Origin: Lasiodiplodia sp. COLG20
Taxonomy: Eukaryota; Ascomycota; Dothideomycetes; Botryosphaeriales; Botryosphaeriaceae
Length of the DNA stretch: 64,000 nucleotides
Direction: 5' to 3'
Assembly: GCA_009801085.1 (NCBI GenBank)
Contig: VNWV01000009.1
Location: 362,501 to 426,500, forward strand
Part shown: positions 1-9,604 of the stretch, piece after piece
Position numbering within the stretch: position 1 is the first letter of the stretch
Layout: every line of letters begins with the position of its first letter
Position numbers and translations under genes: made by a program
Notes under the pieces: generated by a model
The model's input: the letters and a program-made list of their open reading frames with translations, nothing else
Told to the model about the DNA's origin: nothing
The model's database searches: none

Positions 1-779
1 TCCACGCGCCGCTGAAGGTCTCAACATGTTTGGGCGGGCGAGGCGAGGCGCGGCGGCAGGAGTTTCAACAGCAGTAAGTTTGAGCTAGGCAATGTGTGCT
101 GTCGATCTACGCGTCCTTCGGACCGTTCTTCACGTCGCTGTGGCTAACAGATCTTCTTACGTGGCTATAGAGGCGTAGGTACAGCTTATTGCTACTGTTG
201 CGACCCAACAGCGTCTTCGCACAGACGGGTGGCGCTTCCTCCATCCTGCGTAGCTCTAGAGATCAAGCTATAGCTTCTTCCTACGCCTGCCGCGAACAGC
301 TCCTTGCGCGACGCGAGCATCGTCCGAGATCTTCGTGTATTACAGTATCGCCTGTAGGAGCGTCAAAATTGTCGATCGTTGGCCGCTTGGCTTCGTGGTG
401 ATCGGTGAGATTGTTTATGCAGTAAAGCGGACGCGTCTTAAATCGTAGAGTCGGGCGAGCGGTTGGCGTGCCATGTTGCTTGCGTGAGGCGGCAGAACCT
501 TGTGTCATGAGCAGGACGCCGGGTGGGCAAAATGGACCAGAGATTCTCCGAGGAGCGGAGGAGTAGCGATGGCGGCAGCGGCGAAGAACAGAAGAAGTGG
601 AAGCCCGAGACTAGTGATGCAACGCTGTGTACGGGCTATGACGTCACCCTGAGCGTTTCTCTTTTCGGCGGTTCTTTTGGGGAAGTCGCCCTCTGCTGCC
701 TTGCGCAACGCTTTTGAGCCGAGGCGAGCCTTTTCAAAACCTCGTCGTTCGTGGGAAATATCAACTACAATCTCCAGAC
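1..779. other. 5' flank, no gene seen
   Basis: Short open frames on both strands overlap one another and none shows a recognisable domain. The stretch probably holds the promoter and 5' leader of the DNA polymerase X gene, and possibly the far flank of a gene outside the window. No RNA gene or repeat was recognised. Confidence 0.5.
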
Positions 780-3123
780 ATGGAGGAGAAAGCCCAGCCC
801 TGCTCTCGCAAGGAGCAGATCTACAACACCTTTTCCGCACTGGATCAAGACGACGACGACCAGCCGCCGGATGAAGGGCGACTTGCTTCACAAAGAATGC
901 TCACTAACTCTGGGCCTGCGCTCATTGCATCTCGCTTGCCAAAGCAGCCACCTCACGCCTTTGGAGCGCTTGCCGGCGCTTCAGCTCCTCGTCGGATATC
1001 CGAAATGCGCCAAGGTCGCCCGCTGCCGGGGCGGACCCTTTCAGAACCTTCACCAAAGCTTGCTCCGAGTCTCTCTGCGGAAACGCACTCAGTTTCTCCG
1101 GGCTCACCACAGCAAGTCGCCTCGCCACCGGTTCGATCTTTCTACGGAGACACCATGTCCAGTGCAAAACGAGAGCCAATGCGGTTGAAAAGATCGCTGG
1201 ACCAGCTCAAGCAGATACCTCGCGCTCTCAGCAAGGGGAAGAAAGACAGCAAAATCAAGCTTGTGCCCGAGAACCGCCGCGTCTTCAAGGACTTGGTCTT
1301 TTTCTTCTTTCCCAACAATGACATCAATCTCGCCCGTCGCAGGAGGATCGCAAAGGCAATAGAGTACGGAGCATCCTGGGTTGTGGAATGGTGCGACGAC
1401 ATTACACATGTGATTGTGGATAGAGATCTACAATTTGAACACTTGACGACCCATCTCAAAATCGACGCTTTACCTCAGCACATCGTCGTTGTGAATGAGA
1501 ACTACCCGGCGGACTGCATCACGTACCTCGATACCATCGACCACAAGCAGCCTCAGTACCGTATACAAGGATACGAGTCGTCTGATGCTCACTCAGTTGG
1601 TGCTCAGTCATCAAACCCTATATCCGCAAGCAAAGGCGTCGCCGTCGCTCAGTCCACAATACCTCCAAAATCGAAAGAGAGTGGCGCTGCGCACACTCAG
1701 CATGCTCCCTCGGCTCAAGACAATCAAGGACCAAAACAGAAAGAGTCGGCAGAGGAGAGCGCCATATCGGAAGTATATGCTGATGCGTTGGAAGATATAA
1801 TTGCTCGCGCAAAGAGCGCCGATTACCTTGTGAGTTGACGGTCCCTTCTTCGTCCTTCTCGGGCACGTTGCATTCCGAAAGTGTCCATTGATCTGCTGAT
1901 AGTCGTTGAAGCCTCTTGACCTGGACGACGAGGATTCTCCACCCCAGACGAGCGATATCGAGGACTCGGACACCGAGGATGAGAGGCCAAAGAAGGTAGC
2001 CAAGACAAGCGTTGATCAGCATGCGGGTTCTTCGGAGCAGTTTCAGTGTATGAAGAAGAACGACGGAAAAACGAAAGACACAAACGCAAATGCCCGCACA
2101 ATAGAGGTCTTGACACAGATGGGAGATTACTACGAGAAGATCAAGGATGAGTGGCGCTCGCGAGCCTACCGCAAAGCCATCTCAGTCCTTCGCAAGCAAG
2201 ACCACAAGATAACCACGAAAGAAGAAGCGATCCAACTTCCCTGCATTGGCAGCCGCATTGCCGCTAAGATCGAAGAGATTGTCTGGACGAACCGTCTCCG
2301 CCGGTTGGACAACGCCCGTCTTGAGCCGGGTGACGAAGCTCTACAGACATTTCTCAAGATCTATGGAGTCGGCTTGTCCAAAGCCAGCAAGTGGGTCATG
2401 GCCGGCCTGCGAACGCTCGACGACCTCAAGAGCCACAAGATTCCCCTCACGCCCGCCCAGCAAGTCGGCCTCACCCACTACAGCGATTTCAATACCCGTA
2501 TTCCTCGTGACGAAGTGACGCAGCACGCAGCAGTTGTACGCGCGGCCCTTCAAGCCATCGACCCGGCCTGCACTGCGACCGTTGGCGGGTCTTACCGCCG
2601 CGGCGCCCTCGACAGTGGAGACATCGATGTCCTAATCTCGCATCCGACTGCCGACCTCACGCGCCTTCAGCAGATCGTCTTCGACGTGCTGGTCCCGGCA
2701 CTCACGGCCTCCGGCTTTCTCAAGGTCGCCCTTGCCGCGCATCGCAGCGGCAGCCGCGCTAACAACACGGTTGATCACGGCACCAAGTGGCATGGCGTGT
2801 CCGCTTTGCCCGCCACCAATCATGAGCAAGGAAAGAAGGGAGATGGAATCTGGCGCCGCATTGATTTGCTGCTTGTACCCGAGCCGCAGCTCGGCGCCGC
2901 ACTCATCTACTTCACGGGAAATGATATCTTCAACCGGAGCATCAGGTTGCTGGCAAGCAGGAAGGGCATGCGCTTGAACCAGCGGGGGCTGTACAAGGAC
3001 GTGTTGAGGGGCCGGGGCAGGGAAAAGATTACCGAAGGAGAGCTGGTAGAAGGAAGGAGCGAGGAGAGGATCTTCGACGTGTTGGGTGTGTCGTGGAGGC
3101 CACCGGAGCATCGGATTTGCTAA
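780..3123 (+). CDS. Family X DNA polymerase (Pol4 / Pol lambda type)
   Basis: Two exons, 780-1829 and 1903-3123, give about 756 residues. The 73-nt intron has GTGAGT at 1830 and a CTGATAG end. The order is a long Ser/Pro-rich N-terminus, a BRCT domain (about residues 155-255), a helix-hairpin-helix (PCIGSRIAAKIEEIV, near 463), a second hairpin (YGVGLSKASKW), then the nucleotidyltransferase core. The metal-binding aspartates are visible in GGSYRRG...SGDIDVLI (near 590/592), and the third in RRIDLLLVP (near 670). YFTGNDIFNRSIR is the usual dNTP-site region. Family role: gap filling in base excision repair and non-homologous end joining in the nucleus. An in-frame ATG at 714 would add 22 residues. 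780 is preferred because MEEK begins the more normal sequence, but this is a judgement. The protein is longer than human Pol lambda because of its N-terminus. Confidence 0.93.
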
Positions 3124-4898
3124 ACTTGAGAAGGCCAATCAATAGCGGAGACAGCTCTGAGCAAAGAGAAGATAAGAGACTTGAATCATCTTATTGCGAC
3201 ACGGGCCCCAGTCACCATTACATGGCACGATCTGGCGGTGTTGGCAGGTGCGACCGTTGAGATGAACGGATCATGCATTGAGCCAACCGGAAATACACCG
3301 GCTCTAATCGGCTTCGTGCCTCAGCTTTGCGTTAATGGAGCCTAACGCAGGGGCTGAGACTGTCCCGCCTTCCGGTTTGCATTTCACTGTTATCTTTGTA
3401 GGCGTGGCAGGATTGAGCTGTGCGACCGCCTGAGTAGACGTTTTGCCGGCGCTCTTGCTGGTGGGCCGAAATATACCTTGAAAGACGTGGTTGCGCGTTG
3501 CTAGGCGCTGGATCGTGGCTTTACAAGCCGTGGTCGCCCGTTCGGCGACGAGGATGACGAGAAAAGGGGGTAATTGCCGAACCCGACGCCTTTCGCTGTG
3601 TGTGTGTGTTGGTACTGCTTTTGTTGCTCTATCTGGCTGGAGCTACCCCTGAGCCGCATACGCCACTGGTAGATAGCCTGCATGCGGGTCGCTTTCGGGT
3701 TCGTCGATGGGGATCACGGTGTTTGGAATGGTGTTGAGTTTATGGCTCGTAAAGCGTCGCTAGTTCCCCTACATCTTCATGCATTTATCACTTGCAGTCG
3801 GTGGGAAGAACACGAGAGGCAACTCGCGTAGATGGATTGTGAAAGGTATATAAGTGCCACCCCTAATCTGCTGTCTGTACCATCCGCCTCGTACGCTAGA
3901 TGTTACCATTCAAGGCTTTGTAGCCGATTACTGGCCGTTAACGGTTCGATCTTCGCGGTAGACTTTCTAGTAGTAACTCGTCGTCTTGTGTTTCTGCTGC
4001 TGCTGCCCCGTCCTATCCAGGCATAGAGGCTCAAACCAATCGTGGCGACGATAGCGGCGGTGAGGATGTGTTACACTTGTGTCGGGTCCGGCACCCCACG
4101 TGACCCAGGCATGTGTGTGCCGCTTCCCGACTGTTGCCATGTCGCCGCCATGCGACTGGCAGTCGACATAAACCGTCGCAGCAATCGACTTACCGATTGC
4201 AGATTGTGCCTTTTGCTTGGCTGGAGCGCGGGTCAGGTGGCTAGCCAGTTGGGCTGCGTGGTAGAGACGGTGAGACACGGTGATATGAAAACAAGGAGGT
4301 GGCGTCAGGTAACGTAATTCATGAATCTGTGGTGTACGAGTGTAGATCGCTAACTAGGGTCGGAGGAGCGTATGAGCCAGGCCGGATAAACTTCGGCCAG
4401 ACAACGGCTGCCGCGCCCCACACACTGTGTCCTAAGCAACTTCGCTAGTTGCTACCCTTCGGTTAAAGTTATCGATACTTAACGAGCCGATGTTGGCCCG
4501 TGCACTTGCGTCTTATCAAATACCCTCTTATCCTCTCTGTTTGCGCACATCCGCCGTCACCGCTCGCGAATACGCACCGCCCTCCAGTGTGAACGCAACC
4601 CGTACGCTAATGCGAGCAGCAAGTCGGCTTCTACTTCTTCACTCCTTATGAAATAAAACGTCACGATTAAACGCCGCACTTCAAGAGCCATTCCGATACT
4701 TGGCACCATGGCGCGCTCTCCGAATGTAGTTGGCGTCCGCAACAGTGGCGTCGACAAGAAAGGCGTCCGTAGGAAGAGTATAGTTCCTCTTACGCTGATC
4801 TATACTTATTGTTCTTCTCGTATTGCATTGTCTAACTTGTCTCACCAGGTTGCCGCCGCAAGATTCCCTTCGTCGTCCTGACAACCGAGATTAAACGG
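3124..4898. other. Gene-poor intergenic region, AT-richer
   Basis: About 1.8 kb without a convincing gene. Short open frames are not conserved-looking. The composition becomes more AT-rich toward the nuclease gene downstream. No tRNA, terminal inverted repeat or simple repeat array was recognised. Confidence 0.5.
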
Positions 4899-5882
4899 AT
4901 GGCAATTCAGAAAAGCATGCTAAAAATTCAAGAAAGCATGCTGAAAATTCAAGAAAGCACGCTGAAGATTCAAAAAAGCACGCTGAAAATTCAGAAAAGC
5001 ACGCTGGAAGCCCGCTCCCGTAAACAAGACGCTAAACTTGAAACATTCCGCATCAAGTGGCTCGACGCCCCTTCGGCCACTAGCGTAGCTAAGACGTCGA
5101 TACAAGTGGACGTAGATATCCTTCCGCGAACCCCTCGTTCCGACTCCCCCACTCGGCGGAGTGCGGTAATGTTGAAAGAGCACTTTAGAAGGTGGATAAG
5201 CAAAATTGATCCACAGCTTGTCGGTCCACTTGATTCGAAAACGGTCAGAGCTCCGGTCAAAGATTCGGATGGCCGAAAGCTTACATGGACAAAACTTACC
5301 GATAACGTTGTATCAAAAATCCTACAGTCCGACCCCAATTCTCCTCCCTTCGATGAAAACGACTGTTGGATGGTAAAGCAAGCGAGAGGTGACACTTCTG
5401 GGTACATTATCCGCAAGTTCTCCGATGGCGGTGAGAGTAATAAACAACAACTCCATCGTGTTCTTTATATGCTAAAGAACCCGGGCGAAAAGGCTCGCTT
5501 AGAGAAAGAGGCAGGGAAGCTAGTCCTCGCACACCTATGTGGGCGTGGGCGGCATGATACTAAGAAAGGCATCGACCAGTGTTGTATCAATCCTTTCCAT
5601 CTTTCTGCGGAGTCTCAGCAGAGGAACTTGGATAGGGACAAATGCCGTCGCTCAGTGGCTAAGCTCTGCCCACATCGCGTAAAGTGTGTATACACTTCCC
5701 GTAAAGGTCGGAAACGCCAATGTCGGAGTAATAAGGACGCTATAGAATACCCCTGTACTTGTGGGCATGGTTGTTACGAGGAAGAAGAAGGAGGAGAAGG
5801 AGGAGGAGGAGAAGAAGGAGAAGAAGAAGAAGAAGATGATGGTGACGACGACGAAGACGAAGATGAAGGAGAAGAGGAGTAG
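4899..5882 (+). CDS. I-PpoI-like His-Me finger endonuclease with heptad-repeat N-terminus
   Basis: Single exon, 327 residues. Residues 3-37 are five copies of a seven-residue unit (IQKSMLK type) that could form a helix. After a variable central region comes a zinc-loop nuclease core at about 205-290: an AHLC block, then CCINPFHL, then an Asn in SQQRNLDRDKC, followed by CPH, KCVYTSRKGRKRQC and CTCGHGC. This order of His, Cys and Asn resembles the His-Cys box homing endonucleases such as I-PpoI, where the His is the general base and the Asn binds metal. The tail is almost entirely Glu/Asp/Gly. Codons end in A or T far more often than in flanking genes, which suggests a different origin. No intron or host rDNA flank is present, so this is a free-standing gene. 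Homing activity is not shown. It could be a domesticated or decayed nuclease. Confidence 0.75.
   Translation: MAIQKSMLKIQESMLKIQESTLKIQKSTLKIQKSTLEARSRKQDAKLETFRIKWLDAPSATSVAKTSIQVDVDILPRTPRSDSPTRRSAVMLKEHFRRWISKIDPQLVGPLDSKTVRAPVKDSDGRKLTWTKLTDNVVSKILQSDPNSPPFDENDCWMVKQARGDTSGYIIRKFSDGGESNKQQLHRVLYMLKNPGEKARLEKEAGKLVLAHLCGRGRHDTKKGIDQCCINPFHLSAESQQRNLDRDKCRRSVAKLCPHRVKCVYTSRKGRKRQCRSNKDAIEYPCTCGHGCYEEEEGGEGGGGEEGEEEEEDDGDDDEDEDEGEEE
4905..5009 (+). repeat. 21-bp coding minisatellite, five units
   Basis: Five head-to-tail 21-bp units (ATTCAGAAAAGCATGCTAAAA and variants) encode the N-terminal seven-residue repeats of the nuclease. Units differ at a few positions (ATG/ACG, CAA/CAG), so the array is not freshly amplified. 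The unit length keeps the frame. Confidence 0.9.
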
Positions 5883-6637
5883 TTAAACCACGTTTTTATT
5901 TATCTCGATGCGTAAGACTATAGGAACAATTCTGGGGGTGTTATCGAACGTCTCTTAAAGACGGGGTTCTTTAAGACAAAATGCAATTCTTGTTTCTCAT
6001 TCTGCTACGTGCTGAGGACTATCTCTTAAGCGTTGATCTCCATCCTCTTTACGCTATCGGCGGCATCACCCTCATTATATTCTTCCTCGCCCTTGTCTGC
6101 TAAGCCTTTCAGCCACAGCTTCCGCCTAGTTATCCTCTCCTCCTCCTTCGGGCCCCTCTTCTTGTCGGCCTCCTCCCTCTCCTCCTGCGCTTTCCTCTCA
6201 GCCTCCTCCATTTCCTTGAAGAACTTGCCCCTCCACTCCAAATGCGTCTCTGTTGTCGCCGCCGTGTCGTGAAACTTTGCCGAACTGCTCATTTCCAAGC
6301 GCCAAACGGCTGCCGACGCGCTGTTTTTCGTGGCCATTCCTTGCGGGCATGACGTTTCCTGCCGTGCGACGGAAGTGGTTTCTGCGTCCTCTTGGTGCAA
6401 GATATCACGTGTCATCGAGTTTGTTCGCTGCTCGGTTGTAAGCGCTTTGGGGGAAAAAAAGGGCTTTCCGCACCAGAAGATACGGGGAGATGAGGGTATC
6501 ATTGTCTGCTCATGTCAATGGGTAGAGAAGGCGCAGCTACGACATATATGGTCGTGGTTTCTTGAGTCTCGATTTAGTTGTCCAGCCTACACTATCGTGA
6601 TTGTAGTTAAAGTGTCTCCATTCCAACCGCTGCTCCC
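5883..6637. other. Intergenic, contains a low-confidence minus frame
   Basis: AT-rich flank between the nuclease gene and the 3' end of DAP3. The only open frame worth naming is the minus frame at 6026-6502, entered separately. Nothing else was recognised. Confidence 0.45.
6026..6502 (-). CDS. Doubtful hypothetical protein, charged helix at C-terminus
   Basis: 158-codon uninterrupted minus frame. The N-terminal half is unremarkable. The C-terminal half is a strongly charged helix (FFKEMEEAERKAQEEREEADKKRG) that could be a coiled coil. No domain recognised. It lies beside the atypical nuclease gene and shares its AT-rich setting, so it may be part of a decayed mobile element, but no terminal repeats or transposase motif are visible. 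The frame could be chance in Glu/Lys-rich sequence. Confidence 0.2.
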   Translation of the reverse strand: MIPSSPRIFWCGKPFFSPKALTTEQRTNSMTRDILHQEDAETTSVARQETSCPQGMATKNSASAAVWRLEMSSSAKFHDTAATTETHLEWRGKFFKEMEEAERKAQEEREEADKKRGPKEEERITRRKLWLKGLADKGEEEYNEGDAADSVKRMEINA

Positions 6638-8130
6638 TCATATCCTGTACTTGACCGTCGCCCTCTCAAGCTCACCAATGATACCACCACCCGATACCGT
6701 CCACTTTTCGCTCACCAGGTTCTCGTCCACCGTCCGTCTCATCATACCGCTCTGAGCGTAGTACTCAATGATGGCTCTGGCCTCGTCCCGCGTCAGCCCC
6801 TTGACCCTAAGCGTGTCCGCGTTGGACAATGCCTTCAGGCTACGCTCGTCGATCTTCTTGTACGGATTCCACTGGGGCAAATCCTTGACGCCGGCCTGCC
6901 TCGCTTCAATCGTCTCGATGGCATAGTCTAGAGCATGGGACTTGGGCGAATTGCTGCCCGAGGTGGCGGCAAGCACCATGCCACCATTCGGGAGCTTCGC
7001 GGTTCCGTTGAGCAGGTTGACGAAGTGACGGACGAGAACGAAATCGTGGGCGTGGATGGGGTTAGCCTCACGGTCGAGGTACTCGCTGTTGTTCATGATG
7101 AAGGAGAGGTTGTCCATGCAAACCATGACTGGAGGACGAGCCAAACCCTCATCTGCCTTTTCCTTGTTGCTGGGCGTGGTGAGCTCCTTCCAAAACGCCT
7201 GGAGAGCAGGCCAAGCCACATCCGCGTCCTCGGCACCCAGTTGTGCCAAGTCCAGGAGCGTGTCACCCTTCAGGGCTGCCGGGAGCGTGTGTTGGTGCGC
7301 AAGCCTGAGGCCCCCCAAGACGTTTCCGTTGGCTTTGGCGATCTGGCCGAGCAAAGAGGCAGTGTACTTCTTCTGGACATAGTGCGCGGGGCTCGTTCCA
7401 TCGAGGGGCGCGTAGGCCGTGTGGCCGATGGTCAGCTCCATGGCTGTGGGGAATTGCAGTCAGCACGAATGTCGTGAGCATTTCGTAGCCCCAAATACGC
7501 ACCGTCAGGGAAGTTGATGACGACCCAGCCCTTGAGAAAAGCCATGCTCATGGCCTGCAGCAGCAGGGTGGTCTTGCCGCTGGCTCGGTCGCCGTGGATG
7601 ATCTTTGTAATCTTCTTGCCCGGCTCGGCGTCGACAGCGCTGACCAGCCTGCCCAGCTCGACAGTCTCCCGCCTTGCGAGCATGGCGGGGCGTCTGAACA
7701 ACCCCCAGCCCTGGTTGGGCTTGAAGGCGTCGACGGCGCGCAGCTGGTCGACGACAGGGTCCATCGGTATGCCCACAACCTTTCCTTGGATGGCCGAGTC
7801 CCCCACGTCTTCGGCCTTGAGGTCCTGGAGGCCAGGAATCTCAAGCGCGTTGGTGTTGCTCAGGACGATGCGCTTGCGCAGGGCCTTGCGCTCGCCGGGG
7901 GCTGGCCGCTTGCCCACCTCCCGGGAAGCAGTGCTCTTTTTTATCCGGAGACCCTTGACACCCTTCTTGGGCGGGCCGGCGGTGGACGTGGTCTTCTTCA
8001 CATTCGGGTTCTTGAGCTTCGCAACCGACGTCGAGAAGGATGCAGCCGGGAAGCGGGGGCGGAAGGCGCATGGCGAGGCGAGGGCGGCGGGCCGCAAGGG
8101 CAATTGGGCCAGACAATGTGTTGGAGGCAT
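6638..8130 (-). CDS. Mitochondrial small-subunit ribosomal protein mS29 (DAP3 / Rsm23)
   Basis: Exons 8130-7503 and 7443-6638 with a 59-nt intron (GTGCGT...CCACAG) give 477 residues. The N-terminus is Arg/Ala/Ser-rich with an SFSTSVAKL stretch, as expected for a mitochondrial presequence. The P-loop HGDRASGKTTLL marks the DAP3 AAA-like GTPase domain, followed after the intron by AMELTIGHTAYAPL, typical of the fungal family. The product is a GTP-binding component of the mitoribosome head, and in animals a cell-death factor. The ATG at 8130 is chosen because it starts directly with the presequence. A longer upstream frame overlaps the RRS1 promoter. The gene is divergent from RRS1 with only 168 bp between start codons. 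Confidence 0.93.
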
Positions 8131-8298
8131 TGCTGCAGGTGGTGATGGGATGCGCGGCGATGGGCAGATGGAGCTGTCGCGCCGCGGACGTTTTTCCACC
8201 GCCGTGCAGGGCACGGACCACGCCGCATGCTGGAATTTTTCTGGCGGAGCGGCAACAGCAGCCCTCTGCCGTCGCATTCTCCCACACTCACGCCCGCA
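8131..8298. promoter_or_regulatory. Shared bidirectional promoter, DAP3 / RRS1
   Basis: 168 bp separate the start codons of a mitochondrial ribosomal protein gene (minus) and a cytosolic ribosome biogenesis gene (plus), so both must use this interval or overlap into coding sequence. GC-rich, with no clear TATA box. Confidence 0.6.
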
Positions 8299-8968
8299 AT
8301 GAGTGCAGACGCCGACATGATGGACGTGGACGGCGCGTCCGCCGACGGCGCCAAGCCACGCCCGTACGACTCTCGCCCGCCCATTCCCAGCTCGCCGTTT
8401 TGCGTGCTAACCACAGGCTCGCAGCACCGTGACTGTCGAGAAGCCCATCCCCTACACTTTCGACCTGGGCAACCTCCTCTGCACCGACGCGAACCCGCTG
8501 GCCGACTCTGGCGAAGACACGATCCGCGACGCTGCCCGCGACTGCGCCCAGGTTCTCATCAACCAGCTGCTCACCACCTGCGACGTCCGCTCCACCAAGG
8601 ACGGCGTGCTGCTCGACCTCCCCGCTGCGACCACCCCTCTCCCGCGCGAGAAGCCTGCGCCCAAGCCCAAGGAGCCCACCAGATGGGAGCTGTTCGCCGC
8701 CAAGAAGGGCATCAAGGACAAGAAGAAGGAGGGAAACCTGGTCTACGACGAGGAGAAGGGCGAATGGGTGCCCAAGTGGGGCTACAAGGGCAAGAACAAG
8801 GATGCCGACAACGAGTGGCTGGTCGAGGTCGACGAGAAGAAGGAGGCCCGGACCGGCGAGGCTGACAACCCGCGTGCCGCGACCCGCAAGGAGAGGGTGG
8901 AGAGGATCAAGAGGAACGAGAGAAAACAGAGAGCCAACGAGGCGCGGGCGAGGAAGAAGGGCGCGTAG
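8299..8968 (+). CDS. RRS1: Ribosome biogenesis regulatory protein Rrs1
   Basis: Exons 8299-8363 and 8425-8968 give 202 residues. The 61-nt intron starts GTACGA, has a GTGCTAAC branch point and ends GCAG. This acceptor is the one that keeps frame (…KPRP|TVTVEKPIPYTFDLG). Diagnostic family blocks are YTFDLGNLL, TRWELFAAKKGIKDKKK and the WVPKWGYKGKNK block, followed by a basic C-terminus. In yeast Rrs1 works with Rpf2 to load the 5S RNP (5S rRNA, uL5, uL18) into the 60S precursor in the nucleolus. Length fits the family. Confidence 0.95.
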
Positions 8969-9604
8969 GCGGGAAAAAGTCTGGGGGGTCTCGGCGCACG
9001 GAGTATCGGATGGCTTACGGCAGGCAACTCGGGACGGCATCACTTGTAGCATTTCGTACCGCGAAGACGATGACGGGATTCGACATCAATCGATATTTGT
9101 ACTCGCTCGAGGCGTGTCGCAATGGAAGCTCCAGGCTTCCCCGTAATGCATGGCCTCGTGACACCAGGAGTCGGCTCGCCTGACGTCATAGGAGCTGATT
9201 ATCAATTCTGTTTCTTTCCTCTCGCCATTGACAAACGAACCCATTGGCTTGCGATTTCATACGACACGCCCTTTTGCCCCACTGCATGACGCAGGTGCTT
9301 GTTATTCCAAAGGCATTATTGATGCCCTTCTCGCCCTAACACAGTGAGATGAGGTCCAGCAGCTGAAGGACGGAGATTTGAAACCATTGAAAACGTTTGA
9401 GATTGGTTGAGCACACGTGACTGGCAAGTCTGCCTGAGGCCTGGAGCGAGACTCGGCAGATCGGAGCAGGGGTGATTGGAAGCGACAGGGTCCTCGCGAG
9501 CCGCGGCAACTTTTCAGGTTGCTGACTCATCGCCAAATTTCATCGCCATCGCCGACTTCCTTCCACCACCGCACGCCTCTTCTCCTGCCGCCCTTTAGCG
9601 TGTT
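8969..9604. other. Intergenic, promoter of the DUS2 fusion gene
   Basis: About 640 bp between RRS1 and the next plus gene. Pyrimidine-rich just before the start codon at 9605, as often seen in fungal 5' leaders. No gene, RNA or repeat recognised. Confidence 0.5.

Noticed and set aside
5770..5880. GAA/GAG/GAC-rich tract as a microsatellite
   Set aside because: It is the coding sequence of the acidic tail of the nuclease and is too irregular to count as a simple repeat.
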